From Verrucomicrobiaceae bacterium UBA1938 (GTDB taxonomy: Bacteria > Verrucomicrobiota > Verrucomicrobiia > Verrucomicrobiales > Verrucomicrobiaceae), in NCBI GenBank assembly GCA_002336895.1, contig DDFC01000043.1:91448-149383 (forward strand): a stretch of DNA of 57,936 nucleotides. The letters run 5' to 3'. How positions within the stretch are numbered: the first letter of the stretch is position 1; each line of letters starts with the position of its first letter. Shown in pieces: positions 43,513 through 52,800 of this stretch. The notes under the pieces are model-generated. The model did not search any database, was not told the DNA's origin, and saw only the letters and a program-made list of their open reading frames with translations. A program made the translations under genes and the position numbers.

Positions 43513-43992
43513 TCAAGGTCCAGCTCGCAAATCCACCTTCTTCCCGTCGGGGAACTCCACCTCCAACGTCGAATATTCCCAGGCGGCGGCTTTGGATGCT
43601 TTGTGCGCCTTGACCCTGAGGGTGCCTTCCGACTTCGGGCCGCGAACAGGAAGGGTGAAGTCTGCATTCCCCACACCGTTGTTGTAGTTGGCCGAACCCG
43701 AGAACGACCAGCCGGGTGTCATCGGCGTGCCCAGCTCCTTCTGCACCTCGGCGGAGTGTTCCGCGCGCTTGAGAGCCTCTATATACACATCCGTCTTTTG
43801 GATGACCCCCATGGCCAGGAAGTACACTCCGAAGGAGATGACCACACTGACAAGAATGAGGCCCAGGCAGCCGCCACAGCCCAGCAGCACCCATTTCCCG
43901 CCGCTGCTTTTCTGCACCGGCGCCTGGGCGGGGGACATGCTGGAGAAGGGCGAAGGTGGCGGGGGCGTAGGGGGATGCGGCAGAGAGTCCAT
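43513..43992 (-). CDS. Coa1-like membrane protein
   Basis: Start at 43992 (MDSLPHPPTPPPP) gives 159 residues: a Pro-rich N-terminus, one membrane helix (WVLLGCGGCLGLILVSVVISFGVYFL), and a small domain (IEALKRAEHSAEVQKELGTP ... NADFTLPVRGPKSEGTLRV ... STLEVEFPDGKKVDL). That domain resembles the cytochrome oxidase complex assembly protein 1 (Coa1/TIM21-like) family. A start at 44097 would overlap the DUF1501 stop (ATGA) and couple the two genes, but lacks a conserved beginning. Function in bacteria is uncertain. Confidence 0.6.
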   Translation of the reverse strand: MDSLPHPPTPPPPSPFSSMSPAQAPVQKSSGGKWVLLGCGGCLGLILVSVVISFGVYFLAMGVIQKTDVYIEALKRAEHSAEVQKELGTPMTPGWSFSGSANYNNGVGNADFTLPVRGPKSEGTLRVKAHKASKAAAWEYSTLEVEFPDGKKVDLRAGP

Positions 43993-44093
43993 GGCCGGGA
44001 TCGGTTTCCAGCATCCAAGCGGAAAGCTGCCTGAATGTCGAGAGTTCTCAGGGGGCACTGGCAATAACACAGTGTCAGCAGCAGGCTGCCGTC

Positions 44094-45500
44094 TCATGCC
44101 AGCAGCTCGCTCAGCACCCGGCCGTGCACATCCGTCAGCCGCTGGTCGCGCCCGCCGTGGCGGTAGGTCAGCTTTTCGTGGTCCACGCCCATTTGGTGCA
44201 GCAGCGTGGCGTGGACGTCATGGATGCTCACCGGGTCCCTTGCCACGGAGTTGCCAAACTCATCTGTCTCCCCGTAGGCCATGCCTCCTCGGAATCCGCC
44301 GCCCGCCATGAAAAGGCTGTAGCCATTCACGTGGTGGTCGCGTCCGCAAGTCTCTGTGACCTTGGGCGTGTGCGGCGTGCGCCCCATCTCCCCCGCCCAG
44401 AGCACGATCGTCTCATCCAGCAAGCCGCGCTGCTCCAAGTCCAGGATCAGCGCCGCCACGCTCTGGTCTGTGATGCGGGCGTTTTTTTCGTGATTGATCT
44501 TCAGCAGACCGTGCTGGTCCCAGGGCGAGTTATTCCCGTCAAAGCTCGGGCAGGTGATCTCCACGAAGCGCACGCCCGCCTCCACCAGCCGGCGCGCTCT
44601 CAGCGCCTGTGTGGCGTAAAATCGCTGGTGCTCGTCCGCAGAGCCCACGCCGTACATCCGCCGCACGTGCTCCGGCTCCGTGCTGATGTCCGCGATCTGC
44701 GGCACCGCGCTCTGCATGCGGAAGGCCGTCTCGTAGTTCGCTATTGCCGCCTCGATCGCGTTCGCGTCCGAGGCCCGGGCTGCAAAGTCCGCATCCTGCG
44801 CCGCCAGCAGCGCCAGCTTCCGCCGCTGCACGGCCGCCGCGTCCCGGGGCGCGATGTTGTCCACCGGCACCCCGCGTGCGCGCACCATCGTGGCCTGGTG
44901 GCTCGCCGGCAGGAAGGAGCTGCCAAAATTCTCCAGTCCGCCGTTGGGCACCCAGTCGTTGTTCAGAACGACATAGCCGGGCAGGCTGGTGTTCTCCGTG
45001 CCCAGTCCGTAGGACACCCACGCGCCAAAGCTCGGTGCCTGGCCCAGGATGCGCCCCGTGTGCAGCAGCAGGTTCTGCTGCCCGTGCAGCGGCAGCTCAC
45101 CCACCATGCTGCGCACCAGGCAAAGGTGGTCTGCCACACGCGCCGTGTGTGGCAGCAGGCCGCTCACCCACAGGCCGCTCTCCCCGTGCTGGCGGAACTC
45201 CCACGGGCTGCCCAGCCACACACGCCCCGCGCCGGACTGCGCTCTTTTCGACACCGCGCTTTCGCCTATCGGCCTGCCCTCATGTTTCTTCAGCATCGGC
45301 TTCGGGTCAAAGGTGTCCACATGGCTGGGCCCGCCGTCCATGAAGCAGAAGATGATGTTTTTTGCCCGGGCCCGTGTGGTGCGGTGCTGCGGCAGAGCGG
45401 CCCCCGCCAGCGCCTGCAGCACCAGCATGCCAAAGCCCGCGGAGGCCCCCGCCAGCAGCTCCCGCCGCCCGCAGGCGTGTCTCATTTCAAGCTGGTTCAT
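44094..45500 (-). CDS. DUF1501 secreted protein
   Basis: The 468-residue protein has a Tat-like leader (CGRRELLAGASAGFGMLVLQAL), then the DUF1501 signatures KNIIFCFMDGGPSHVDTFDPKP, YVVLNNDWVPNGGLENFGSSFLPA, FDGNNSPWDQHGLLKINHEKN and WAGEMGRTPHTPK. DUF1501 is alkaline-phosphatase-like and secreted, typically adjacent to a PSD1/PSCyt protein as here (21 bp downstream of it). Its enzymatic activity is not established. Confidence 0.92.
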   Translation of the reverse strand: MNQLEMRHACGRRELLAGASAGFGMLVLQALAGAALPQHRTTRARAKNIIFCFMDGGPSHVDTFDPKPMLKKHEGRPIGESAVSKRAQSGAGRVWLGSPWEFRQHGESGLWVSGLLPHTARVADHLCLVRSMVGELPLHGQQNLLLHTGRILGQAPSFGAWVSYGLGTENTSLPGYVVLNNDWVPNGGLENFGSSFLPASHQATMVRARGVPVDNIAPRDAAAVQRRKLALLAAQDADFAARASDANAIEAAIANYETAFRMQSAVPQIADISTEPEHVRRMYGVGSADEHQRFYATQALRARRLVEAGVRFVEITCPSFDGNNSPWDQHGLLKINHEKNARITDQSVAALILDLEQRGLLDETIVLWAGEMGRTPHTPKVTETCGRDHHVNGYSLFMAGGGFRGGMAYGETDEFGNSVARDPVSIHDVHATLLHQMGVDHEKLTYRHGGRDQRLTDVHGRVLSELLA

Positions 45501-45521
45501 GGTAGAAAATGACTGATCATA

Positions 45522-48500
45522 TCAGCGGTAATAAATAAACTCCTTCGCATTGAACAGCGCATGCGCCAGCGCGGACCAGCCCTCTGGCGTGTCCCCGCCC
45601 AGTGTCTCCAGCGCCGTGCACCAGCGCCACGTCTCCTCTGCGGCGGGCTCCCGGGCAAAAGCCCGCTCAAACATCACGCGCACGCGCCTGTCCGCACCCT
45701 CTGCCGCGCCGCGCTGCGCCATCTGCCGGCCCCAGCGCTGAGCCATCTCATGCACCAGCGGGTCATTCAGCAGGATCAGCGCCTGCGCAGGCACGTTCGT
45801 CACATCCCGCCTCCCCGTCGGCAGCTTCAGGTCCGGCAGGTTGAACCCCGTCAGAATCTTCGGCGGGTCCATGATCGACATCTGCAGATACACCGACCTC
45901 CTGCCTCCACCGTCCAGAGGGCCGGAGAAAAGGCGCTTTTTGTCATCCTCCGCCGTGCGGTAGGGAGACACCGGGCGGCCGTAGAGCTGAGGCTCCAGCC
46001 GGCCAGCAACCGCCAGCAGCGCATCGCGGATGCCCTCCGCCTCCAGCCTTCTTGTGGGCATGTAGGAGAGCAGCCGGTTGGCGGGATCGCGTTCGCGTGC
46101 GGCCTCCGTGCTCGTGCCGCTTTGGCGGAAGGTCTGGCTCAGCACCAGGCGGCGCACCAGTTTCTTCGTGCTCCACCCCTCGCGGATAAACTCCCGCGCC
46201 AGCCAGTCCAGCAGCTCCGGGTGCGTGGGCCTTTCCCCCAGCCGCCCAAAGTCATCCGGCGTGGCCACCAGCCCGGTGCCAAAGACCCACTGCCACACAC
46301 GGTTCACATAGACCCGCGCCGTCAGCGGGTGCTCAGGCTGCAGCAGAGACTCCGCCAGCGCGAGGCGGTCTGACACCTTTCGCGACCCCAGCATGCGCAG
46401 AGATCCCGGCGCTATGAGCTCGCCCGTGGCATCCACATTCCCGCGCACGTTCAGCGGGTACTTCACCGCAGGCGCGTGACGTTCGTCCATGCTCACCACG
46501 CTGCGCGGGAAGGGGATGCCCCCCTCCACGCGGCGGTACTCCGCCACCAGCCCCGCCAGCCTGCTGCCCGGAGCTGCCTCGTTGCACAGCAGGCCCTGCT
46601 GCAGCATCCAGTCCAGCAGCTCGCTCTCGCCATGCCGGCACTGGTGGTCGCACCAGCGGCGCACCGCCGCATTCATCCACGCCGCCACACGCGCCCACGC
46701 CTCTTCAGGTGCAGCGGCATTCTCTTCATGCAGCCCACTGAAAACCTCCTGCGCATCCGGCGGCGCGTCCGCGCTGTCATGCGTCAGGATCTCTGTGATG
46801 CTGATCCAGCTCCGCTTGTCATAGCCCGGGTCATTGTTCTTCATCCCCTTAACCAGACCCGTGCGCGGCGGGAAATTCGGGTTCAGCGGCGCCGTGCAGA
46901 ACTCCACCGCCACCTGCTGCGCGCCGTTCTTCAGCACCGCATCGGCGAACGTGCGCCACTCCGGCCTCGCATTCGTGTAAAAGGCCACCGTCTCATTCTG
47001 AAATGCGTGGTCGTCCACCACCAGGTGTCCGCCAAATTCCCCGCCCGCCACGCGCAGGCTCACATGCGTGCCCGGCACCCGATGCTCCGGCGGCATGCGC
47101 AGGCTGCCCGGCAGGCGGGAGCTCAGTGCGTGCGTGTGCCACCCCGCAGGCAGCAGCCGCGCCAGTACGCCCGCGCCCTCCAGCGCCACCAGCGGCGTCC
47201 CTTCCTCCGTGCGTCCATGCACCAGCCCGTCTCCCTCAAACACCCACTCATCCAGCCTGGCCGGTGTGTAGTCTGCGCGTGCCTTCAGCGCCGCCGCGTG
47301 CAGCTTCTGCCACTGAGCCTTCTGCTTGGAAAACTCCGCTGCAGACACCGCCGCGGCCAGTGGAGCGCCCACGCCCTTCAGCGCATTCTTGTGCGCCGCC
47401 GCCCATGCCTGCAGCTGCGCAGCTTCCAGCGGCGGTCTGCTTCGCCACAGCGCCTCCATCTCCGTGCGGATGGCGCTGCGGAGCTCCTTCAGGCGTGAGA
47501 CCGCCGCATCATTCCGCCCGGGTGCATCCACCCCCCGCGTGGTCCAGCGCGGCTGTGTGAAGAGCGCCGCCAGCGCGTAGTAGTCGCGCTGCGCCACCGC
47601 CTCCAGCTTGTGATCATGGCAGCGCGCGCATGCCACCGTCGTTGCCAGAAACGCCTTCGAAAAGGCATCGATCTTGTTGTTCACCATCTCCTGGTGGATG
47701 CCGTTGAACATCAGGCTGCTCCCGTGCCTGTGCTCCCCCATGTGGTAAAACATCGGCCCGATCAGGCTCTCGTTTGTCCGAGCCGCAGCATGAATGCGCG
47801 GCTGCGTCAGCAGATCTCCCGCCAGCTGCTCGCGCACCAGCTGGTCATAGCCCGTGTCATCATTAAAAGCGCGTATCAGGTAGTCGCGGTATTCGTGCGA
47901 GCCCTTCGCCGGGTTGTCCCACTCGTAGCCGTAGGTGTCTGTGTAGCGTACCACATCCATCCAGTGCCGGGCAAAGTGCTCTCCAAAGTGCGGGCTGCAC
48001 AGCAGTGCATCCACCCAGCTCTCCAGCCGCTGCTCCGCCGAAGATGATGAGCGGGCCTCGGCGCCACCCGCCGCCAATGCAGGTGGCAGCCCTGTCAGCA
48101 CGAGTGCCAGCCGCCGCCGCAGTGTGGCCTCGTCCGCAGGCGGGGCAGGGGAGAGGTCTGCTGTTTCCAGCCCTGCTTTGATAAAACAGTCCACCGGCTC
48201 GCGAGCCCAGGCTGCATCCTGCACGCGTGGCGGTGCGGGGTGGCGCATCGGCTTCAGGCTCCACCAGTCCAGCCGCTTTTGAAACTCCGCCTCCCATGCA
48301 TCCGTCGTCTTCAATTCTGCACCCGCACCCGCGCCGCGTGGGTCCGGCGCGCCCTGGCGCACCCAGTCCTTCAGCAGCTCGATCTCCGCCTGTGGCAGCC
48401 GCTGCCTGGGCGGCATTTTCAGATCCTTCTCCACATGGCTCACCGCCTGGATGAGCAGGCTCGCCTCCGGCCTGCCTGGCACCAGCGCGGGCCCGCTCTC

Positions 48501-48725
48501 CCCGCCTTTCTCCCAGCCGCTGCGGGAGTCCAGCGCCAGCCCGCCCTTGATCTTGTGCGCATGCGAGTGGCACTCAAAGCACCGCCGCTCCAGCAGCGGC
48601 CCGATCTTTGCAAACACATCGTGCGTATTCACTTTCTGCATTTCCACCGCGCTGCACATCCCGTGCGCCGCTGCAAGTGCAGCGGCGGTGATGGGGATGA
48701 TTATTCTGGTATTCTGGAAGCGCAT
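45522..48725 (-). CDS. PSCyt1-PSCyt2-PSD1 secreted cytochrome-like protein
   Basis: The 1067-residue protein from ATG 48725 (MRFQNTRIIIPITAAALAAA). After the signal comes a PSCyt1 heme motif C-F-E-C-H (IGPLLERRCFECHSHAHKIKGGLALD), then PSCyt2/DUF1549 (WSLKPMRHPAPPRV ... HWMDVVRYTDTYGYEWD ... CARCHDHKLEAVAQRDYY). The C-terminal PSD1/DUF1553 follows (HPLTARVYVNRVWQWVFGTGLV ... LLDWLAREFIREGWSTKKLVR). It heads an operon with DUF1501, opposite a PAS-AraC regulator that may control it. Confidence 0.93.
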   Translation of the reverse strand: MRFQNTRIIIPITAAALAAAHGMCSAVEMQKVNTHDVFAKIGPLLERRCFECHSHAHKIKGGLALDSRSGWEKGGESGPALVPGRPEASLLIQAVSHVEKDLKMPPRQRLPQAEIELLKDWVRQGAPDPRGAGAGAELKTTDAWEAEFQKRLDWWSLKPMRHPAPPRVQDAAWAREPVDCFIKAGLETADLSPAPPADEATLRRRLALVLTGLPPALAAGGAEARSSSSAEQRLESWVDALLCSPHFGEHFARHWMDVVRYTDTYGYEWDNPAKGSHEYRDYLIRAFNDDTGYDQLVREQLAGDLLTQPRIHAAARTNESLIGPMFYHMGEHRHGSSLMFNGIHQEMVNNKIDAFSKAFLATTVACARCHDHKLEAVAQRDYYALAALFTQPRWTTRGVDAPGRNDAAVSRLKELRSAIRTEMEALWRSRPPLEAAQLQAWAAAHKNALKGVGAPLAAAVSAAEFSKQKAQWQKLHAAALKARADYTPARLDEWVFEGDGLVHGRTEEGTPLVALEGAGVLARLLPAGWHTHALSSRLPGSLRMPPEHRVPGTHVSLRVAGGEFGGHLVVDDHAFQNETVAFYTNARPEWRTFADAVLKNGAQQVAVEFCTAPLNPNFPPRTGLVKGMKNNDPGYDKRSWISITEILTHDSADAPPDAQEVFSGLHEENAAAPEEAWARVAAWMNAAVRRWCDHQCRHGESELLDWMLQQGLLCNEAAPGSRLAGLVAEYRRVEGGIPFPRSVVSMDERHAPAVKYPLNVRGNVDATGELIAPGSLRMLGSRKVSDRLALAESLLQPEHPLTARVYVNRVWQWVFGTGLVATPDDFGRLGERPTHPELLDWLAREFIREGWSTKKLVRRLVLSQTFRQSGTSTEAARERDPANRLLSYMPTRRLEAEGIRDALLAVAGRLEPQLYGRPVSPYRTAEDDKKRLFSGPLDGGGRRSVYLQMSIMDPPKILTGFNLPDLKLPTGRRDVTNVPAQALILLNDPLVHEMAQRWGRQMAQRGAAEGADRRVRVMFERAFAREPAAEETWRWCTALETLGGDTPEGWSALAHALFNAKEFIYYR

Positions 48726-48802
48726 GAGCAGGCGTGAAAACCAACGCTCTGACACCGCAGGCTCTGTGTGGCGGGATCATCAAAAAATGGTAAATTCCTC
48801 TC

Positions 48803-49702
48803 ATGCCCGCAACCGCAGTCAAACCACCCAGGCAGCGCCTGCAGTCCTCCAAAATCCTGCCGAGGGCACGCCGCACACCTCCGCCGTGTAAACACCGCAG
48901 AGCTGCGGCGGCAGAGGACAAACTGCCAGCTCCTGCCACACCACAGCAGTTCTTCGCCTCACTGGCCGACGGCCGCCAGCTCCTCTCCGCGCTCGATCGT
49001 GTGCCCGGTGCCATGTTCATGGTCAAAGACCTCCACTCCCGCTACCTTTTCATGAGCCGTGCGTTGAAAGAGGCCATCCACCTCCCTGAAGATTTTGATG
49101 TCATGGGCCGCACGGACTTTGACTTCTTCCCGCGCATCATCGCCGAAAACTTCCGTCAGAATGACCGCCGCGTCTTCCAGACGGGCCAGCCTCTCGTGCA
49201 GGAAATCCACGCCACAGGCTTTTTTGATCATCCCACCTCCTGGTGCTACTCCAGCAAATACCCCCTCCACGACCAGCGCGGCCGCGTCATGGGCCTCATC
49301 ACCATCAACGAAAAGCACACCGACGTGATGGGCGCCGGTTCCGAGCTCGACCGCCTGCTGCCTGCGATCGACCACATCTCCCGCCACTACGCCACCCGCA
49401 TCACCATTGCTGCCCTCGCCCGCCTTTGCGCATTCTCCTCCAGCCACTTCATGCGCATTTTCCGCCAGCGACTGCTCATGACGCCGCGTGCCTACATCGA
49501 GCAGGTGCGCCTGTTTCACGCCAGCGACTCCCTGCGCCGCACCGCCGCCTCTGTGGCGGAGATCGCGCTGGCCAGCGGCTTCTACGATCCCAGTTCCTTC
49601 GTCAAACGTTTCAAACGCTTCACCGGCCAGACCCCGCTGCGCTTCCGCCGCCAGCAGCAGCACCGCACCCGTGCCGCCATGGCCATTCCCGCCGTGGGCT
49701 GA
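48803..49702 (+). CDS. PAS-domain AraC-family transcription regulator
   Basis: The 299-residue protein has a PAS region near residues 65-165 (ALDRVPGAMFMVKDLHSRYLFMSRAL ... GRVMGLITINEKHTDVMG) and two C-terminal HTH motifs of the AraC type (ITIAALARLCAFSSSHFMRIF; ASVAEIALASGFYDPSSFVKRFKRFTGQTP). It is divergent from the PSCyt/PSD1-DUF1501 operon with only 77 bp between starts, so it probably regulates that operon in response to a small molecule sensed by PAS. Confidence 0.88.
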   Translation: MPATAVKPPRQRLQSSKILPRARRTPPPCKHRRAAAAEDKLPAPATPQQFFASLADGRQLLSALDRVPGAMFMVKDLHSRYLFMSRALKEAIHLPEDFDVMGRTDFDFFPRIIAENFRQNDRRVFQTGQPLVQEIHATGFFDHPTSWCYSSKYPLHDQRGRVMGLITINEKHTDVMGAGSELDRLLPAIDHISRHYATRITIAALARLCAFSSSHFMRIFRQRLLMTPRAYIEQVRLFHASDSLRRTAASVAEIALASGFYDPSSFVKRFKRFTGQTPLRFRRQQQHRTRAAMAIPAVG

Positions 49703-49880
49703 CCGGCACTCCTGCCTGCGGGTGAAGGACTGGCCTTTGCATCTTTCCGCAGTTCTTCTCCATGGCAGCTCAAAAATGGCACAACGCGCGCAATTGCAGG
49801 CGCGCTGCGGGTGCTCAAGTGTTTGCTTTGAGGGGGTGTTTGACCGACGCTGATGGATTCATGCCCCCTTTTGCATCTGC

Positions 49881-52800
49881 ATGACTGCTTTCTCCCGAGT
49901 TTGCATCTTGAGCCTGGCGCTGATGGTGTCGCTCTGTGTGAGCGGACCCGCCTTTGCCACGCAGCCAAATTACCTCCAGGTGTATGACGGCGTGCTGCAG
50001 GGCACCTGGTCAAAGTTTGTGTGGGATCTCGGAGGGCCGGTGAATGTGAATCTGGCGGCCTCGGCTCCGGGGCGCACTGGAAACGCCATCGAGGTGTGGC
50101 CAGCTCCAGGGAATGGCTACTGGGCCTTTGGCCTGCAGGACGTGAAGCCCGGGAATGACCATCAGTGGAAGTACATGAATGAGATGAGAACCATCGAGTT
50201 TGACATCTACCTGGAGGCGGACTCCACCGGCGTGGAGGACATTCTGATCTGGCCCACGGGCAACTACAATGTGCCCAGCTCCCCGCACCTGATCGATCTC
50301 ATTCCCGGCTGGGCCTCCATGACGACGGAGCAGCGCTACGGGCACTGGTTTCACATTACGGTCGATATGACGCAGTGGCAGCCGGGATTGAGGGCCTTTT
50401 CCGGGTTTCTGATCGCCAGCTGGGGCACTGGCGCGCCGCACTACCGTGTGGCGGATGTGAAGCTCGGCTGGGCGGATGATGCCGCAGCTCCCGTGCTGAC
50501 CACGGGCACCACCACGTATGACAGTACCGCGCACAGCCTCACGCTGAATTTCACCACCGATGAGCCCACGGTCTGCGCCATCGAATACGGCATCGGCAAT
50601 TACAACACCCGCACCTGGTCCGACGACTCGCGCAACTGGGACAGCTTTGACCCGGGCAATCATCAAAACCTCACGCACACTGCTGTGCTGCCGTACCTCA
50701 TCCCGGGTGCAACTTATCAGTATAGGATCATCGCGATGGATCACCGCACCGATTCTTCCGCAGTGCCCAATCGTGCGGTCTCCACCGGCAGCTACACCGT
50801 GCCGGGGCCGCCCTACACACCGCCTGCGCCGCCCTCGCTGACGTATGTGTGGGCCTATCAAAATGCGCTGGTGGGCTACTGGCTGCGCTCCGCCTGGGAG
50901 CAGAATGGCCCGCTCTACACGGATCTCAACGCCACAGCACCGGGCCGCAGCGGCCACGCCATCGAGGTGCGCTTTGATCCCAGCAATCTGTATGAAGCCG
51001 TGGGCCTGGGTGAGCGGCGCGATGGCTGGGACAACCAATGGAAGTTTTTCAACGAGTTCCGCACCGTCGAGTTTGATGTTTACTTCGAGCCTGACTCGGT
51101 GGGTCAGGACGGCTTCATGGTGTACATGGATGACGCCGGACTGGCGGACAACGCACCTTACCTCACGGACCTGATCCCCGGCTGGCTGGACATGACGCCC
51201 GAGCAGAAGTTTGGGCAGTGGATCCACATCACGGTGGACCTGCAGCAGATGAAACCCAAGTGGCCCGCTTTTGCCGGATTCCTGCTCTACAACAATGCCG
51301 GTGCGGTGACCACGCACTTCCGCCTGGCTGACATCAAGGCAGGCTGGGCGCCCGACACCACGCCTCCCGTCATCACGCTCACCACCAACTCGCTCAGCTA
51401 CGACTACCAGCAGTACACGCTGAACTTCATCACAGATGAATCCGCCATCACCCAGGTGGACTACGGCATCGGCAGCTACGCCAGCACCGTGCAGTGCGAG
51501 CCGAGCGGCTGGGCGGGCTTTTCACCTGCTACGAGTCCGCTCACCTCCCACGGTGCCGTGCTCACGGGGCTCACGCCAAACACGACCTATCAGTATCGCA
51601 TCGTCGCCAAGGATCACCGCACGGATACGAATGCGACGCCAAATCAAAGTGTGTTCACCGGCACCTTCACCGTGCCGCCAGCGCCCACCACAGCGCCCAC
51701 GCTCTCGCCCATCACGGTCACAGACATCACAGGAAATCGCGCCACTCTCTCCTGGACGGTGGAGCGGCCTGCCACGGCGGTGGTCACGTATCAAAAAGCA
51801 GGCGGGCAGGTGGTCACGCGCACGCTCAGCACCTTTCAGAGCAGCCAGAGCATCGTGCTGGATCTCATTGAGCCGCTCACGGCTTACACGGTCAGCGTGG
51901 CGGTCACAGACTCCTTCCACTTCACCACCACGGCCAGCACCAGTTTCACCACTACCGCTGCGGCCGCACCCACGGTCACCATCACGGCCGACACCGCGCA
52001 CACGCTGCCCATCTCCAAATGGATCTACGGCATCAATGACGGCCCCGGCTTTGATCCGCAGGGAAACTGGAACCGCCTGCTGCAGCGCTCGTATGTGCCG
52101 CGCAATCTCACCTTTGGCCGCTATGGCGGCAACCGCTGGACCGCCTACAACTGGGAGAACAACGCCTCCAATGCGGGCTTCGACTACTACTATGAGAGCG
52201 ACGACTATCTCGGTGGCGGTACGGTGCCCGCAGAGGCGGTGCGGGATCCCCTGGCAGACCTGCGCTCTCATGGCATGGCCACCCTCATCACCGTGCCCAT
52301 GCTTGGCTATGTGTCGGCGGACAAAAGCGGGCCCGTGGATCTGAATGACCCCAACCACCTCGCCTCGCGCTTCAAGCAGCTCGTTTACCGCAAAGGCTCC
52401 GCCTTCACCGCCACGCCCTCCACTACCGATGACTATGTGTATGCGGACGAGTTTGTGTGGGCGCTGCGCAATCTCTTCTCCGGGGACATCTACGGCGACT
52501 CCCAGCTGCCCACCTACATCAGCCTCGACAACGAGCCCGACCTCTGGCCCAGCACCCATGCGGAGATCACCCGCACCGCGATCAATTCAGACACCTTCAT
52601 CCAGAAGACCATCGACCTCAGCAGCGCCATCAAGGATGTGGCGCCCAACTCCGTGATCTTCGGCCCGGTGAACTACGGATTCCTCGGCATGTACAACTGG
52701 CAGATCGAGCCCGGATTCCCGAACACGATGTGGTTCACCGACAAGTTTCTGCTAGCGCTCAAAGCCGCGTCGCAGACAGCGGGGCGCAGGCTGGTGGATG

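Noticed and set aside
44124..45512. 462-residue ORF antisense to DUF1501
   Set aside because: Low-complexity Arg/His/Gln-rich antisense reading; DUF1501 on the other strand is clear.
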